Assembly (NCBI GenBank): GCA_009702305.1
Contig: WLIH01000204.1
Span: forward strand, 1-5,735
DNA: 5,735 bases
Origin: Actinomycetota bacterium
GTDB lineage: Bacteria; Actinomycetota; Actinomycetes; Propionibacteriales; Nocardioidaceae
Direction of reading: 5' to 3'
The notes beneath the pieces were generated by a model. The model worked only from the letters and a program-made list of their open reading frames with translations. It did no database searches and had not been told where the DNA came from. Shown here piece by piece: positions 1 to 5,735 of this stretch. The first letter of the stretch is position 1, and each line of letters starts with the position of its first letter. Made by a program: the position numbers and the translations under genes.

Positions 1-1154
1 CAAGTGACCCGGCTCGCGACGTCGGCGCCTGGGGCGCCGAGCGCGGCCGCACGCGAGAGGTGACCTGGGAGAACAGGTACGGCGCCACGATCAGCGGACG
101 GCTCTACGGGCCGCGCACCGGCCGCGGCCCCTTCCCGACGGTCGTCATGGTCTCCGGTGCCGGTGTCGCGAAGGAGCTCTACCACTGGGTCGGCGAGGAT
201 CTCGCCGAGCACGGCTACGTCGTGCTGACCTTCGATCCGCAGGGTCAGGGCGCCTCCGACGCCGACCCGGCTCCGGAGTACTGCGAGCCCGGCGAATGGC
301 AGCGACCGCAGGAGCTCGGTCTGATCGAGCAGGGCAGCTGCGCCGGCCAGGATCCGGCCGACTCCGCAGTCACCTCCACCACCGAGCAGGTGCAGTTCAT
401 CGCCGAGGCCCGGGCCGGACGGGTCGACCCCGAGACGATCGCCGGCACCTATCGGGCGCTGGCGCCGCGCTTCATCTTCGGGGCCTTCGATGCCGCTTCC
501 TGGCTGCTCTCGGCGGCCGACCCCTGGCGCGGGATGGTCGACGCTGGACGGCTCGGCGTCGTCGGGCACTCGCTCGGCTCCTACGCCGCCAACATGGTGG
601 GCAACGGCGACCCACGGCACCGCTTCCGGGCAGCCGTCGCGATGGACGCCTTCTACGCCGACGACCTCGGCGTGCGACCACGGGTGCCGACACTGATGAT
701 GCAGAGCGAGCAGGAGACCCTGATCGGCCCCCACCTCGAAGTGCCCACCGATCCACGGTCGCCGACGACGCTGCACCCCACGCGCGCGACCTGGCAGGCC
801 TTCCGGCGCAGTGACGTCGACGCGGGCTTCCTGGTGCCGGCGGCGTCCAATCACCAAGACTTCACCGACAGCGCCCAGCCCGCGTCGTTCCTGGGTCAGC
901 GCACGGCGTCGCTGGCGATGACGGCCTGGCTCGACCGCTACGTGGCCGGGCGCCCGCGGGCGCTGGCTCGCCTGGTGGCGCCGGTCGCCGGTCCGAGTGC
1001 GGACCGATCCTCGATCGGCACCGGCGCGCCGATGATCGCCGGTCGCACCCTGGCCGAGCTGCTGTCCTTCAACTACCCGAGCGACCTGTGGGTCGGTGGA
1101 CGGCTGTGCCCCGACCTGCAGGCGCAGCGCTGCCGGTTGCCCGCGCGACCGTAG
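1..1154 (+). CDS. Alpha/beta hydrolase, 5' end outside window (probably exported)
   Basis: This is a serine hydrolase of the alpha/beta fold; the substrate is unknown (an ester or a related bond by family). Numbering residues from the in-frame GTG at 60, the nucleophile elbow is GHSLG with Ser171, and a likely catalytic His265 lies in ASNHQDF. The acid residue is uncertain (candidates Asp196, Glu217). VVMVSGAG (28-35) fits the early beta strand and oxyanion region. The reading frame stays open to the left edge (codons from position 3) with coding-like third positions. The GTG at 60 has no properly spaced Shine-Dalgarno, so I treat it as internal and the gene as truncated by the window. About 100 residues separate FDPQGQG (58-64) from the elbow, longer than in a minimal fold, suggesting a lid insertion. 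Four cysteines (75, 94, 350, 358) look like two disulfide pairs, which hints at export; the signal peptide would be upstream. It ends 9 bases before the reductase gene. Confidence 0.85.
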   Translation, partial: SDPARDVGAWGAERGRTREVTWENRYGATISGRLYGPRTGRGPFPTVVMVSGAGVAKELYHWVGEDLAEHGYVVLTFDPQGQGASDADPAPEYCEPGEWQRPQELGLIEQGSCAGQDPADSAVTSTTEQVQFIAEARAGRVDPETIAGTYRALAPRFIFGAFDAASWLLSAADPWRGMVDAGRLGVVGHSLGSYAANMVGNGDPRHRFRAAVAMDAFYADDLGVRPRVPTLMMQSEQETLIGPHLEVPTDPRSPTTLHPTRATWQAFRRSDVDAGFLVPAASNHQDFTDSAQPASFLGQRTASLAMTAWLDRYVAGRPRALARLVAPVAGPSADRSSIGTGAPMIAGRTLAELLSFNYPSDLWVGGRLCPDLQAQRCRLPARP

Positions 1155-1163
1155 GCTCGGGGC

Positions 1164-2138
1164 ATGCGCACCGTCCCGCTCGGCACCCAGGGTCTGACCG
1201 TCTCGAGGCAGGGGCTGGGCTGCATGGGCATGAGTCAGTCCTACGGCGCGGCCGACGACAGCGTCTCGATCGCGACCATCGACCGGGCGCTCGAGCTGGG
1301 CGTGAGCTTCCTCGACACGGCCGACGTCTACGGCACGACCGGGATCTACGGCTTCGGCGCCAACGAGAAGCTGCTCGGCCACGCGCTGCGCGGACGACGT
1401 GACCAGGTCACGCTGGCCACCAAGTGCGGCATCCACGACATCGTGCCGGGCGGTGCGATCCGCTTCCAGCTCGGTGCGTCGCCTGCCTACGTCGCCCAGG
1501 CTTGTGACGACTCGCTGCGCCGCCTGCGCACCGACCACATCGACCTCTACTACCTGCACCGCGTCGACCCGGAGACGCCCATCGAGGAGACCGTCGGCGC
1601 GATGGCCGAGCTGGTGCAGGCCGGCAAGGTCCGCTACCTCGGCGTCTCCGAGGTGACCGCCGCCGAGCTGGAGCGCGCCCACGGGGTGCACCCGATCAGC
1701 GCGATCCAGAGCGAGTACTCACTCTGGACCCGCGACCTGGAGGCCGAGGTGCTCCCGACGGCTCGCCGGCTCGGCGTGGGCCTGGTGCCCTTCTCTCCGC
1801 TCGGGCGCGGCTTCCTGACCGGTGCCGTGTCGAGCGTCGACGACTTCGGTGCCGCCGACTCGCGCACGGCGCTGCCCCGTTTCACCGCGGACAACCTCGC
1901 CGCCAACCAGGCGATCGTCGACGAGGTCCGCGCGGTCGCGGCGTCTCTCGACGTCCTGCCCGGACAGGTCGCGCTCGCCTGGGTGCATGCGCAGGGCGAG
2001 GACCTGGTGCCGATCCCGGGGACCAAGCGCCCGTCGTACCTCGAGCAGAACGCCGCCGCAGCCGACCTCACGCTCGCCGACGACCATCTCGCGCGCCTCG
2101 ATGCCCTCGCCGCCCAGGTGCAGGGCTCGCGCTACTGA
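1164..2138 (+). CDS. Aldo/keto reductase, NADPH-dependent (AKR13-like)
   Basis: A complete 324-residue soluble TIM-barrel oxidoreductase that should reduce aldehydes or ketones using NADPH; the substrate cannot be told from sequence. The family tetrad is intact: Asp51 and Tyr56 (FLDTADVYG), Lys87 (LATKCG) and His132 (YYLHRVD). Cofactor-binding segments are QSEYS (182-186), [10 protein letters not shown] (211-220) and IPGTKR (284-289). The N-terminal strand and GLGCMGMS (17-24), and the terminal GSRY, match the YajO/IolS/YakC-type branch. A few extra residues (about 58-65, rich in Gly) sit between Tyr56 and the usual NE motif. ATG 1164 is chosen because the family's first strand begins immediately after it. 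It has no good Shine-Dalgarno, only a G-rich stretch abutting the start. With 9 bases to the upstream stop, translation may be coupled to the hydrolase gene. Confidence 0.93.
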   Translation: MRTVPLGTQGLTVSRQGLGCMGMSQSYGAADDSVSIATIDRALELGVSFLDTADVYGTTGIYGFGANEKLLGHALRGRRDQVTLATKCGIHDIVPGGAIRFQLGASPAYVAQACDDSLRRLRTDHIDLYYLHRVDPETPIEETVGAMAELVQAGKVRYLGVSEVTAAELERAHGVHPISAIQSEYSLWTRDLEAEVLPTARRLGVGLVPFSPLGRGFLTGAVSSVDDFGAADSRTALPRFTADNLAANQAIVDEVRAVAASLDVLPGQVALAWVHAQGEDLVPIPGTKRPSYLEQNAAAADLTLADDHLARLDALAAQVQGSRY

Positions 2139-2139
2139 C

Positions 2140-2187
2140 GGTCGTGTGCCTGACGACGCGTCAGGACGCGTGCTCGGGCACACGACC
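2140..2187. terminator. Candidate bidirectional terminator hairpin between convergent genes
   Basis: A perfect 11-bp inverted repeat, GGTCGTGTGCC at 2140-2150 and GGCACACGACC at 2177-2187, encloses 26 bases. Inside the loop is a second small dyad, TGACG-ACG-CGTCA (2151-2163). The left arm begins just after the reductase stop (2136-2138). The right arm lies in the last codons of the minus-strand exporter. There is no T tract on either side, as is common for actinobacterial stem-loop terminators. The position between convergent stops supports the role; the function is inferred. Confidence 0.55.
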
Positions 2188-3423
2188 AGGGTCGGGTCGC
2201 TGGTCCATCTCGCGCCAGGTCGGGTCGAGTGCCGGCGCCGTCGTGATCAGGAAGTAGGCCGCGCCGACGACGACCAGCGCGGCGCTCAGGCCGAGCCAGC
2301 CGACGAGCGCGCCGCCGAGCAGCCCACCGAGCGGCATCAGGGCGAAGCACATGGCGGTCGTCAGCGACGTGACCCGGCCGACGAGCGGCGCCGGGATCCG
2401 CTCGAAGATCACCGCCCCCAGCACCGGGTTGAGGAAGCCCGAGGCGAAGCCGGCGACCACGCACACGGCCAGCACGGCGGCGACCGGGGCGTCGAGGGCG
2501 AGCACCACGAAGCGCGGCGCACCGCAGAGCAGGAAGGCGACGAGGTACGTCGTGTAGCGCGGCAGTCGCGCCGCCCAGGCTGCGGCGCATGCCGAGCCGA
2601 GCGCCGAGGCGCCGGCGAAGACCGCGAACACCAGCCCGACGGCAGCCGCGCCGCGACCGGTGTCGTCTGCCCACACCGGGAGCAGCACCGAGGCGTAGGC
2701 CAGGTCGAGCAGGTTGGTGAGCGCGACCATCACGGCGATGCCGAGCAGCAGCCGATCCCCGTGCAGGAAGCGCCAGCCCTCCGCGAGTCGGGTGCGGTAG
2801 GAGCCCTCGTCGGGCGACGGTCCCTCCGCGGGGTGGGCGGCGTCGACCGGTGTGCCGCGGAGAGGGACGGTCGCCCACGCAAGCACCAAGGCGGACAGGC
2901 CGAAGGTCGCGGCGTCGACGACGAGTGCGTTGGCCGGGCCGACGGCGGCGATCAGCACGCCCGCCGCCGCCGTGCCGATCATGCTCGCGGTGCGCTCGAC
3001 GGTGGCGCTGAGACCGGTGACCCGCTCCATCGGCAGCTCGGCCGCGGCCACCAGCTGGGGCACCATCGCCTGCTTCGCGCCGTCGCCCGGGCCGCGCAGC
3101 GCGCCGGCGACCGCGACCAGGGCAAGGAAGCCGCCGAAGGACAGCCACCCGGCGTCGTACAGCACCGGGATCGAGCCCACGACGACCAACGACCCGACGT
3201 CGCAGGTGATCGCCACCCGCCGGGCTCCGACCCGGTCGATGACCGGTCCGCCGAGCACCTTGAGCAGCACCATGGGCAGCATCTCGGCGAGCGCGACCAG
3301 TCCGGTCTTCACGGGGCTGCCGGTGGTGGTCAGCACGAACCACGGCAGCGCCACCATCGAGATGCGGGTGCCGAGCAGCGAGATCGCCTCGGCGCTCAGC
3401 CAGCCGTACAGCGGGCGTCTCAT
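2161..3423 (-). CDS. MFS transporter, probable drug or metabolite exporter
   Basis: A 420-residue inner-membrane carrier of the major facilitator superfamily, normal length for a 12-helix member and most like the EntS/MFS_3-type efflux branch. Motif A is clear after helix 2: GGPVIDRVGARR (58-69). Hydrophobic segments lie roughly at 9-32, 40-60, 72-90, 94-112, 140-160, 163-185, 225-250, 259-283, 289-310, 313-335, 350-372 and 374-396. A charged central loop spans about 187-222. NALVVDAATFGLSAL (165-179) is typical of helix 6 in this branch. ATG 3423 overlaps the upstream regulator's stop in an ATGA and has no Shine-Dalgarno, so translational coupling is likely. The frame is open further upstream, but that part overlaps the regulator and is not transporter-like. 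The substrate is unknown; pairing with a regulator suggests inducible efflux. Confidence 0.92.
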   Translation of the reverse strand: MRRPLYGWLSAEAISLLGTRISMVALPWFVLTTTGSPVKTGLVALAEMLPMVLLKVLGGPVIDRVGARRVAITCDVGSLVVVGSIPVLYDAGWLSFGGFLALVAVAGALRGPGDGAKQAMVPQLVAAAELPMERVTGLSATVERTASMIGTAAAGVLIAAVGPANALVVDAATFGLSALVLAWATVPLRGTPVDAAHPAEGPSPDEGSYRTRLAEGWRFLHGDRLLLGIAVMVALTNLLDLAYASVLLPVWADDTGRGAAAVGLVFAVFAGASALGSACAAAWAARLPRYTTYLVAFLLCGAPRFVVLALDAPVAAVLAVCVVAGFASGFLNPVLGAVIFERIPAPLVGRVTSLTTAMCFALMPLGGLLGGALVGWLGLSAALVVVGAAYFLITTAPALDPTWREMDQRPDPGRVPEHAS

Positions 3424-4004
3424 GTCGTCGTACCCGTGGGGTCGCCGGTCACGTGGCCGGGCAGCGGGAAGGCGGCCAGCTGCACGACGAACTGCTCGGC
3501 GTCGTCGGCGTCGTCGTCCTCCTCGACGGTGGCCAGGGCCTCGGCCAGGGCGCCGACCAGGGCGGCCGCCTTGCGCGGTGTCAGGCGCAGCACCCAGTCG
3601 CTGAACGTCGACGCCTCGGCCCAGTCCTGCGGCACCAGCGGCAGCTCCTCGACCGCGCGCTGCAGCTGCTCGGTCATCACGACGGCCACCGACTGCAGGT
3701 AGGCCTCCAGCGTCTCGCGCTCCTCCGGGTCGGGCGTCGTGTTGGCGGTGGTGGTCGAGCGGTGCGCCGCCCGCCACCACCGGTCGCGGGCGTTGCCCAG
3801 CTCGCTGGCCTCCTCGACGAACCCGTGGGTGGCCAGCTGGCGCAGGTGGTACGACGTCGCGCCGGTGTTGAGACCGAGCCGACCGGCGAGCGTGGTCGCC
3901 GTGGCCGGCCCCTCGAGCCGCAGCAGCCCCAGCATCCGCAGGCGCACGGGGTGCGTCAGCGCCTTGAGCTGGTGGGGGGTCGGGGTGATCGAGGTGAGCT
4001 CCAC
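3420..4004 (-). CDS. ArsR-like winged helix-turn-helix regulator (HTH_20 type)
   Basis: A 194-residue DNA-binding protein, probably the repressor of its own operon and of the exporter that follows. The N-terminal winged helix covers about residues 8-80: HQLKALTHPVRLRMLGLL (11-28), the helix-turn-helix around 36-63 with recognition-helix sequence NTGATSYHLRQLATHGFV, and a wing ending in RDRWWRAA (73-80). The C-terminal half (95-180) is helical and likely senses a ligand or dimerises; it carries an acidic stretch EEDDDADDAE (161-170). The protein has no cysteine, so it lacks the thiolate metal sites of classical ArsR/SmtB sensors and more likely responds to an organic ligand. I chose GTG 4004 because the domain begins right after it and a predicted promoter starts transcription there. 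A TTG at 4043 would add 13 residues but lies in the -35 region. Confidence 0.88.
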   Translation of the reverse strand: MELTSITPTPHQLKALTHPVRLRMLGLLRLEGPATATTLAGRLGLNTGATSYHLRQLATHGFVEEASELGNARDRWWRAAHRSTTTANTTPDPEERETLEAYLQSVAVVMTEQLQRAVEELPLVPQDWAEASTFSDWVLRLTPRKAAALVGALAEALATVEEDDDADDAEQFVVQLAAFPLPGHVTGDPTGTTT

Positions 4005-4010
4005 CCGAGC

Positions 4011-4039
4011 AGCGTAAGACTGCAAAGAAACATTTGCAA
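4011..4039 (-). promoter_or_regulatory. Predicted promoter of the regulator-exporter operon, leaderless start
   Basis: Read on the minus strand, a -35 element TTGCAA (4039-4034) is followed by a 17-bp spacer and a -10 element TACGCT (4016-4011). This is a good housekeeping-type match at ideal spacing. Seven bases beyond the -10 is G4004, the first base of the GTG start codon, so the transcript would have no leader. Leaderless mRNAs are common in actinobacteria. This is predicted from sequence only. Confidence 0.55.
4021..4038. promoter_or_regulatory. Candidate operator dyad TGCAAA-N6-TTTGCA
   Basis: This perfect inverted repeat has 6-bp arms (4021-4026 and 4033-4038) and a 6-bp spacer. It sits in an AT-rich patch that is unusual for this genome. 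It covers most of the spacer of the predicted regulator promoter and overlaps its -35, where a bound dimer would block RNA polymerase. The likely ligand is the adjacent winged-helix regulator (inference), giving autorepression and control of the exporter. Confidence 0.55.
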
Positions 4040-4044
4040 ACAAA
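4021..4044. repeat. Direct repeat of TGCAAA(G/C)AAA, 14-bp period
   Basis: The decamer at 4021-4030 recurs at 4035-4044 with one difference (G to C). The second copy overlaps the right arm of the operator dyad, forming the palindrome TTTGCAAA at 4033-4040. There are thus three overlapping half-sites, which could allow binding of more than one dimer or alternative registers. Confidence 0.5.
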
Positions 4045-4083
4045 AGTGTGCATCAGCGTGACCGACGATGTCGGGAGGCGGGA

Positions 4084-4114
4084 GTTACCCGTTCGTCATG
4101 GACGACCGGGAGAC
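4084..4114 (+). promoter_or_regulatory. Leader hairpin overlapping the ribosome binding site of the transglutaminase gene
   Basis: Arms GTTACCCGTTCGTC (4084-4097) and GACGACCGGGAGAC (4101-4114) can pair over 14 positions: 11 Watson-Crick pairs, one G-U and two mismatches. The loop is the three bases ATG (4098-4100). The right arm contains GGGAG (4108-4112), the best Shine-Dalgarno for the start at 4122, so the folded leader would mask it. A regulatory role is inferred. The same dyad could instead be a protein-binding site. Confidence 0.4.
4108..4112 (+). promoter_or_regulatory. Shine-Dalgarno GGGAG deciding the start at 4122
   Basis: GGGAG ends 9 bases before ATG 4122, a workable spacing. 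An in-frame ATG at 4098 would add eight residues (MDDRETGA), but its nearest purine-rich run (4080-4083) is 14 bases away. The family's usual N terminus also begins at the second ATG, MSIKVAL. Confidence 0.6.
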
Positions 4115-4121
4115 TGGTGCC

Positions 4122-5735
4122 ATGTCGATCAAGGTTGCCCTGGAGCACCGGACCACCTACGACTTCTCCCGCCGCATCTCGGTGGCTCCGCACGTGGTCC
4201 GGTTGCGCCCGGCGCCGCACAGCCGCACCCCGATCGAGGCCTACTCGCTCGACGTCACGCCGAAGAACCACTTCCTCAACTGGCAGCAGGACCCCTTCGG
4301 CAACTGGCTGGCGCGGCTGGTCTTCCCGGAGAAGACCGACAAGCTCGAGATCACCGTCGGCCTGGTGGCCGACCTGATGGTGATCAACCCCTTCGACTTC
4401 TTCATCGAGGAGTACGCCGAGCGTTTCCCCTTCGCCTACGACGCCCAGCTCGCGGCCGACCTGGCGCCGTACCTGCGACCCGTCGAGGACAGCGTGGCCG
4501 CCGCGGCGTGGAAGGACGCCCTGCCGGCGCTGCCGGAGGGCGGCATGGCGACGGTCGACTTCCTGGCCTCGCTCAACGCCGCGGTCAACCGCGACGTCGC
4601 CTACAGCGTGCGGATGGAGGCCGGCGTCCAGAGTCCCGACGAGACGCTGCGGATCGGCATCGGGTCGTGCCGCGACAGCGCCTGGCTGCTGGTCAGCCTG
4701 CTGCGCCAGCACGGGCTGGCCGCCCGTTTCGTGTCCGGCTACCTGGTCCAGCTGCGGGCCGACCAGGCCGCCTTGGACGGGCCGAGCGGACCGGAGGCCG
4801 ACTTCACCGACCTGCACGCCTGGGCCGAGGTGTTCGTGCCCGGCGCCGGATGGGTCGGCATGGACCCGACCAGCAGCCTCTTCGCCGGCGAGGGCCACAT
4901 CCCGCTCTCGGCCACCCCGCACCCGAGCAACGCCGCGCCGATCGAGGGCGCGACCGAGCCGGTCGAGGTCAGCTTCTCCTTCCACAACGAGGTCCGCCGC
5001 ATCCACGAGGACCCCCGCGTCACCAAGCCCTACACCGACGACCAGTGGTCGCGCATCGACGCGCTCGGCGAGTCCGTCGACGCGCGGCTCGCGGCCGGCG
5101 ACGTGCGCCTGACCATGGGCGGCGAGCCGACCTTCGTGTCCCTCGACGACGCGACCACGCCGCAGTGGAGCACCGAGGCCGACGGTCCCGAGAAGCGCGC
5201 CCTCGCGGTGACCCTCGCCGACCGGCTGCGCGAGGTGTACGCCGTGGGCGGCGTCGTACACCGCGGCCAGGGCAAGTGGTATCCGGGTGAGCCGCTGCCC
5301 CGGTGGAACATCGCCCTGCAGTGGCGCACCGACGGCGTGCCGCTGTGGCAGGACCCGACGCTGCTCGCCGATCCGTGGGACGAGTCCGCAGCCCGCGGGA
5401 GCGCGGTCGCGGACGCCGAGGCACTGGCGCGCCGGGTCACCCAGGTGCTGGGCCTGCCGGCCGAGCACCTGCTGGCGGCCTACGAGGACCCGCTCGCCGC
5501 ACTGGCCGAGGAGCTGCGTCGTCCCGCCGGCAGTGCGCCCGACGAGCCGGCCGCCGACGACGCGCTCGTGGCGGCGCTCGATGCCGGGGTCGACGTGCCG
5601 ACGGGCTGGGTGCTGCCGATCGCGACCGGCGAGGAGGGCTGGACGAGTCCGGCCTGGTCGCTGCGGCGCGGCCGTCTGGTGCTCATCGGCGGGACCAGCG
5701 CCGTCGGACTGCGGCTGCCGCTCGACTCGATCGCC
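4122..5735 (+). CDS. Transglutaminase-like protein with DUF2126 region, 3' end outside window
   Basis: These are the first 538 codons of a protein that in relatives is usually about 1,100 residues. Residues 3-85 match the bacterial transglutaminase N-terminal domain (VVRLRPAPHSRTP, FLNWQQDPFGN). The transglutaminase core spans about 150-255 with a complete triad: Cys183 (GSCRDSAWLL), His232 (DLHAWAEV) and Asp248 (GMDPTS). This fold can hydrolyse or transfer at amide bonds; no substrate is established that I know of. From about residue 325 the DUF2126 region begins (DVRLTMGGEPTFVS, GQGKWYPGEPLPRWNIALQW) and continues past the edge. There is no signal peptide or membrane segment, so it is probably cytoplasmic. 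It is divergent from the regulator with a 117-bp gap. I found no convincing -35/-10 for it. In other genomes such genes neighbour circularly permuted ATP-grasp and alpha-E proteins, which may follow here. Confidence 0.92.
   Translation, partial: MSIKVALEHRTTYDFSRRISVAPHVVRLRPAPHSRTPIEAYSLDVTPKNHFLNWQQDPFGNWLARLVFPEKTDKLEITVGLVADLMVINPFDFFIEEYAERFPFAYDAQLAADLAPYLRPVEDSVAAAAWKDALPALPEGGMATVDFLASLNAAVNRDVAYSVRMEAGVQSPDETLRIGIGSCRDSAWLLVSLLRQHGLAARFVSGYLVQLRADQAALDGPSGPEADFTDLHAWAEVFVPGAGWVGMDPTSSLFAGEGHIPLSATPHPSNAAPIEGATEPVEVSFSFHNEVRRIHEDPRVTKPYTDDQWSRIDALGESVDARLAAGDVRLTMGGEPTFVSLDDATTPQWSTEADGPEKRALAVTLADRLREVYAVGGVVHRGQGKWYPGEPLPRWNIALQWRTDGVPLWQDPTLLADPWDESAARGSAVADAEALARRVTQVLGLPAEHLLAAYEDPLAALAEELRRPAGSAPDEPAADDALVAALDAGVDVPTGWVLPIATGEEGWTSPAWSLRRGRLVLIGGTSAVGLRLPLDSIA

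Noticed and set aside
2132..3343. A 403-codon minus-strand frame overlapping the exporter in another frame.
   Set aside because: Its product is Arg/Gly-rich and has no membrane segments; it is a shadow of the exporter frame.
3533..3553. Short tandem GGCCAGGGC repeat.
   Set aside because: It encodes the helical ALAEALA stretch of the regulator; this is ordinary coding repetition.
1822..3702. A 626-codon open frame on the plus strand running from inside the reductase through the exporter.
   Set aside because: Its product is a low-complexity Arg/Gly/Asp/His-rich string with no domain, and it is antisense to a clear transporter. Long false frames like this are expected in very high-GC DNA.
3424..4053. 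N-terminal extension of the exporter by 210 residues, since its frame is open upstream.
   Set aside because: The extension lies entirely across the regulator gene, reads as Arg/Ala/Gly-rich sequence, and the exporter's first helix starts right after ATG 3423.
4062..4074. Small dyad CCGAC-GAT-GTCGG in the intergenic gap.
   Set aside because: A 5-bp stem is too short to support a specific role in GC-rich DNA without conservation data.
4005..4121. A plus-strand -35/-10 promoter for the transglutaminase gene.
   Set aside because: The plus-strand TTGCAA (4034-4039) has no acceptable -10 at 16-18 bp, and other pairs are poor. I could not support a specific site.
5235..5261. Inverted repeat GTGTACG / CGTACAC with a 13-bp loop.
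   Set aside because: It lies within the conserved DUF2126 coding region (EVYAVGGVVH), where codon constraints and chance explain a 7-bp dyad.
4034..5290. A 418-codon plus-strand frame overlapping the transglutaminase gene in another frame.
   Set aside because: It is an Arg/Gly/Pro-rich shadow product with no domain. The frame starting at 4122 carries the family motifs and stays open to the window edge.
4053..5468. A 471-codon open frame on the minus strand opposite the transglutaminase gene.
   Set aside because: The opposite strand encodes a recognised protein with an intact catalytic triad. The antisense product has no recognisable motif and mirrors the GC codon bias.

Overview
The window is high-GC, densely coding DNA from an actinobacterium. 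The basis is strong G/C preference at third codon positions, GTG start usage, a probable leaderless gene, and the families present. A Nocardioides-like or other high-GC soil actinomycete is plausible, but the sequence alone does not fix the genus. I see no phage, transposon, tRNA, rRNA or CRISPR features.

Layout. Positions 1-1154 (+) hold the 3' part of an alpha/beta hydrolase whose start lies upstream of the window. After 9 bases comes a complete aldo/keto reductase (1164-2138, +), so these two probably share a transcript. The reductase converges on a minus-strand pair with only 22 bases between stop codons. A perfect 11-bp inverted repeat (2140-2187) brackets that junction and is a candidate bidirectional terminator. 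The minus-strand pair is an ArsR-like winged-helix regulator (4004-3420) followed by a major facilitator superfamily (MFS) exporter (3423-2161). They overlap by four bases (ATGA) and form a regulator-plus-efflux operon.

The 117-bp gap 4005-4121 separates the regulator from a divergent plus-strand gene and is the richest regulatory stretch. It contains an AT-rich patch with a perfect TGCAAA-N6-TTTGCA dyad. The dyad overlaps a good -35/-10 pair whose predicted transcription start falls on the regulator's GTG codon. Further right, an imperfect 14-position hairpin with an ATG loop covers the Shine-Dalgarno of the divergent gene.

From 4122 to the right edge runs the first 538 codons of a large two-part protein. 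It has an N-terminal transglutaminase-like cysteine hydrolase with an intact Cys-His-Asp triad, then the start of a DUF2126 region. In known genomes this architecture belongs to a poorly characterised conserved locus with circularly permuted ATP-grasp and alpha-E proteins. Those partners would lie outside the window.

The three gene groups look functionally independent: hydrolase plus reductase, regulator plus exporter, and the transglutaminase. Nothing in the window proves a novel system. The most interesting places are the regulator's operator/promoter, the masked ribosome binding site at the transglutaminase gene, and that gene itself.
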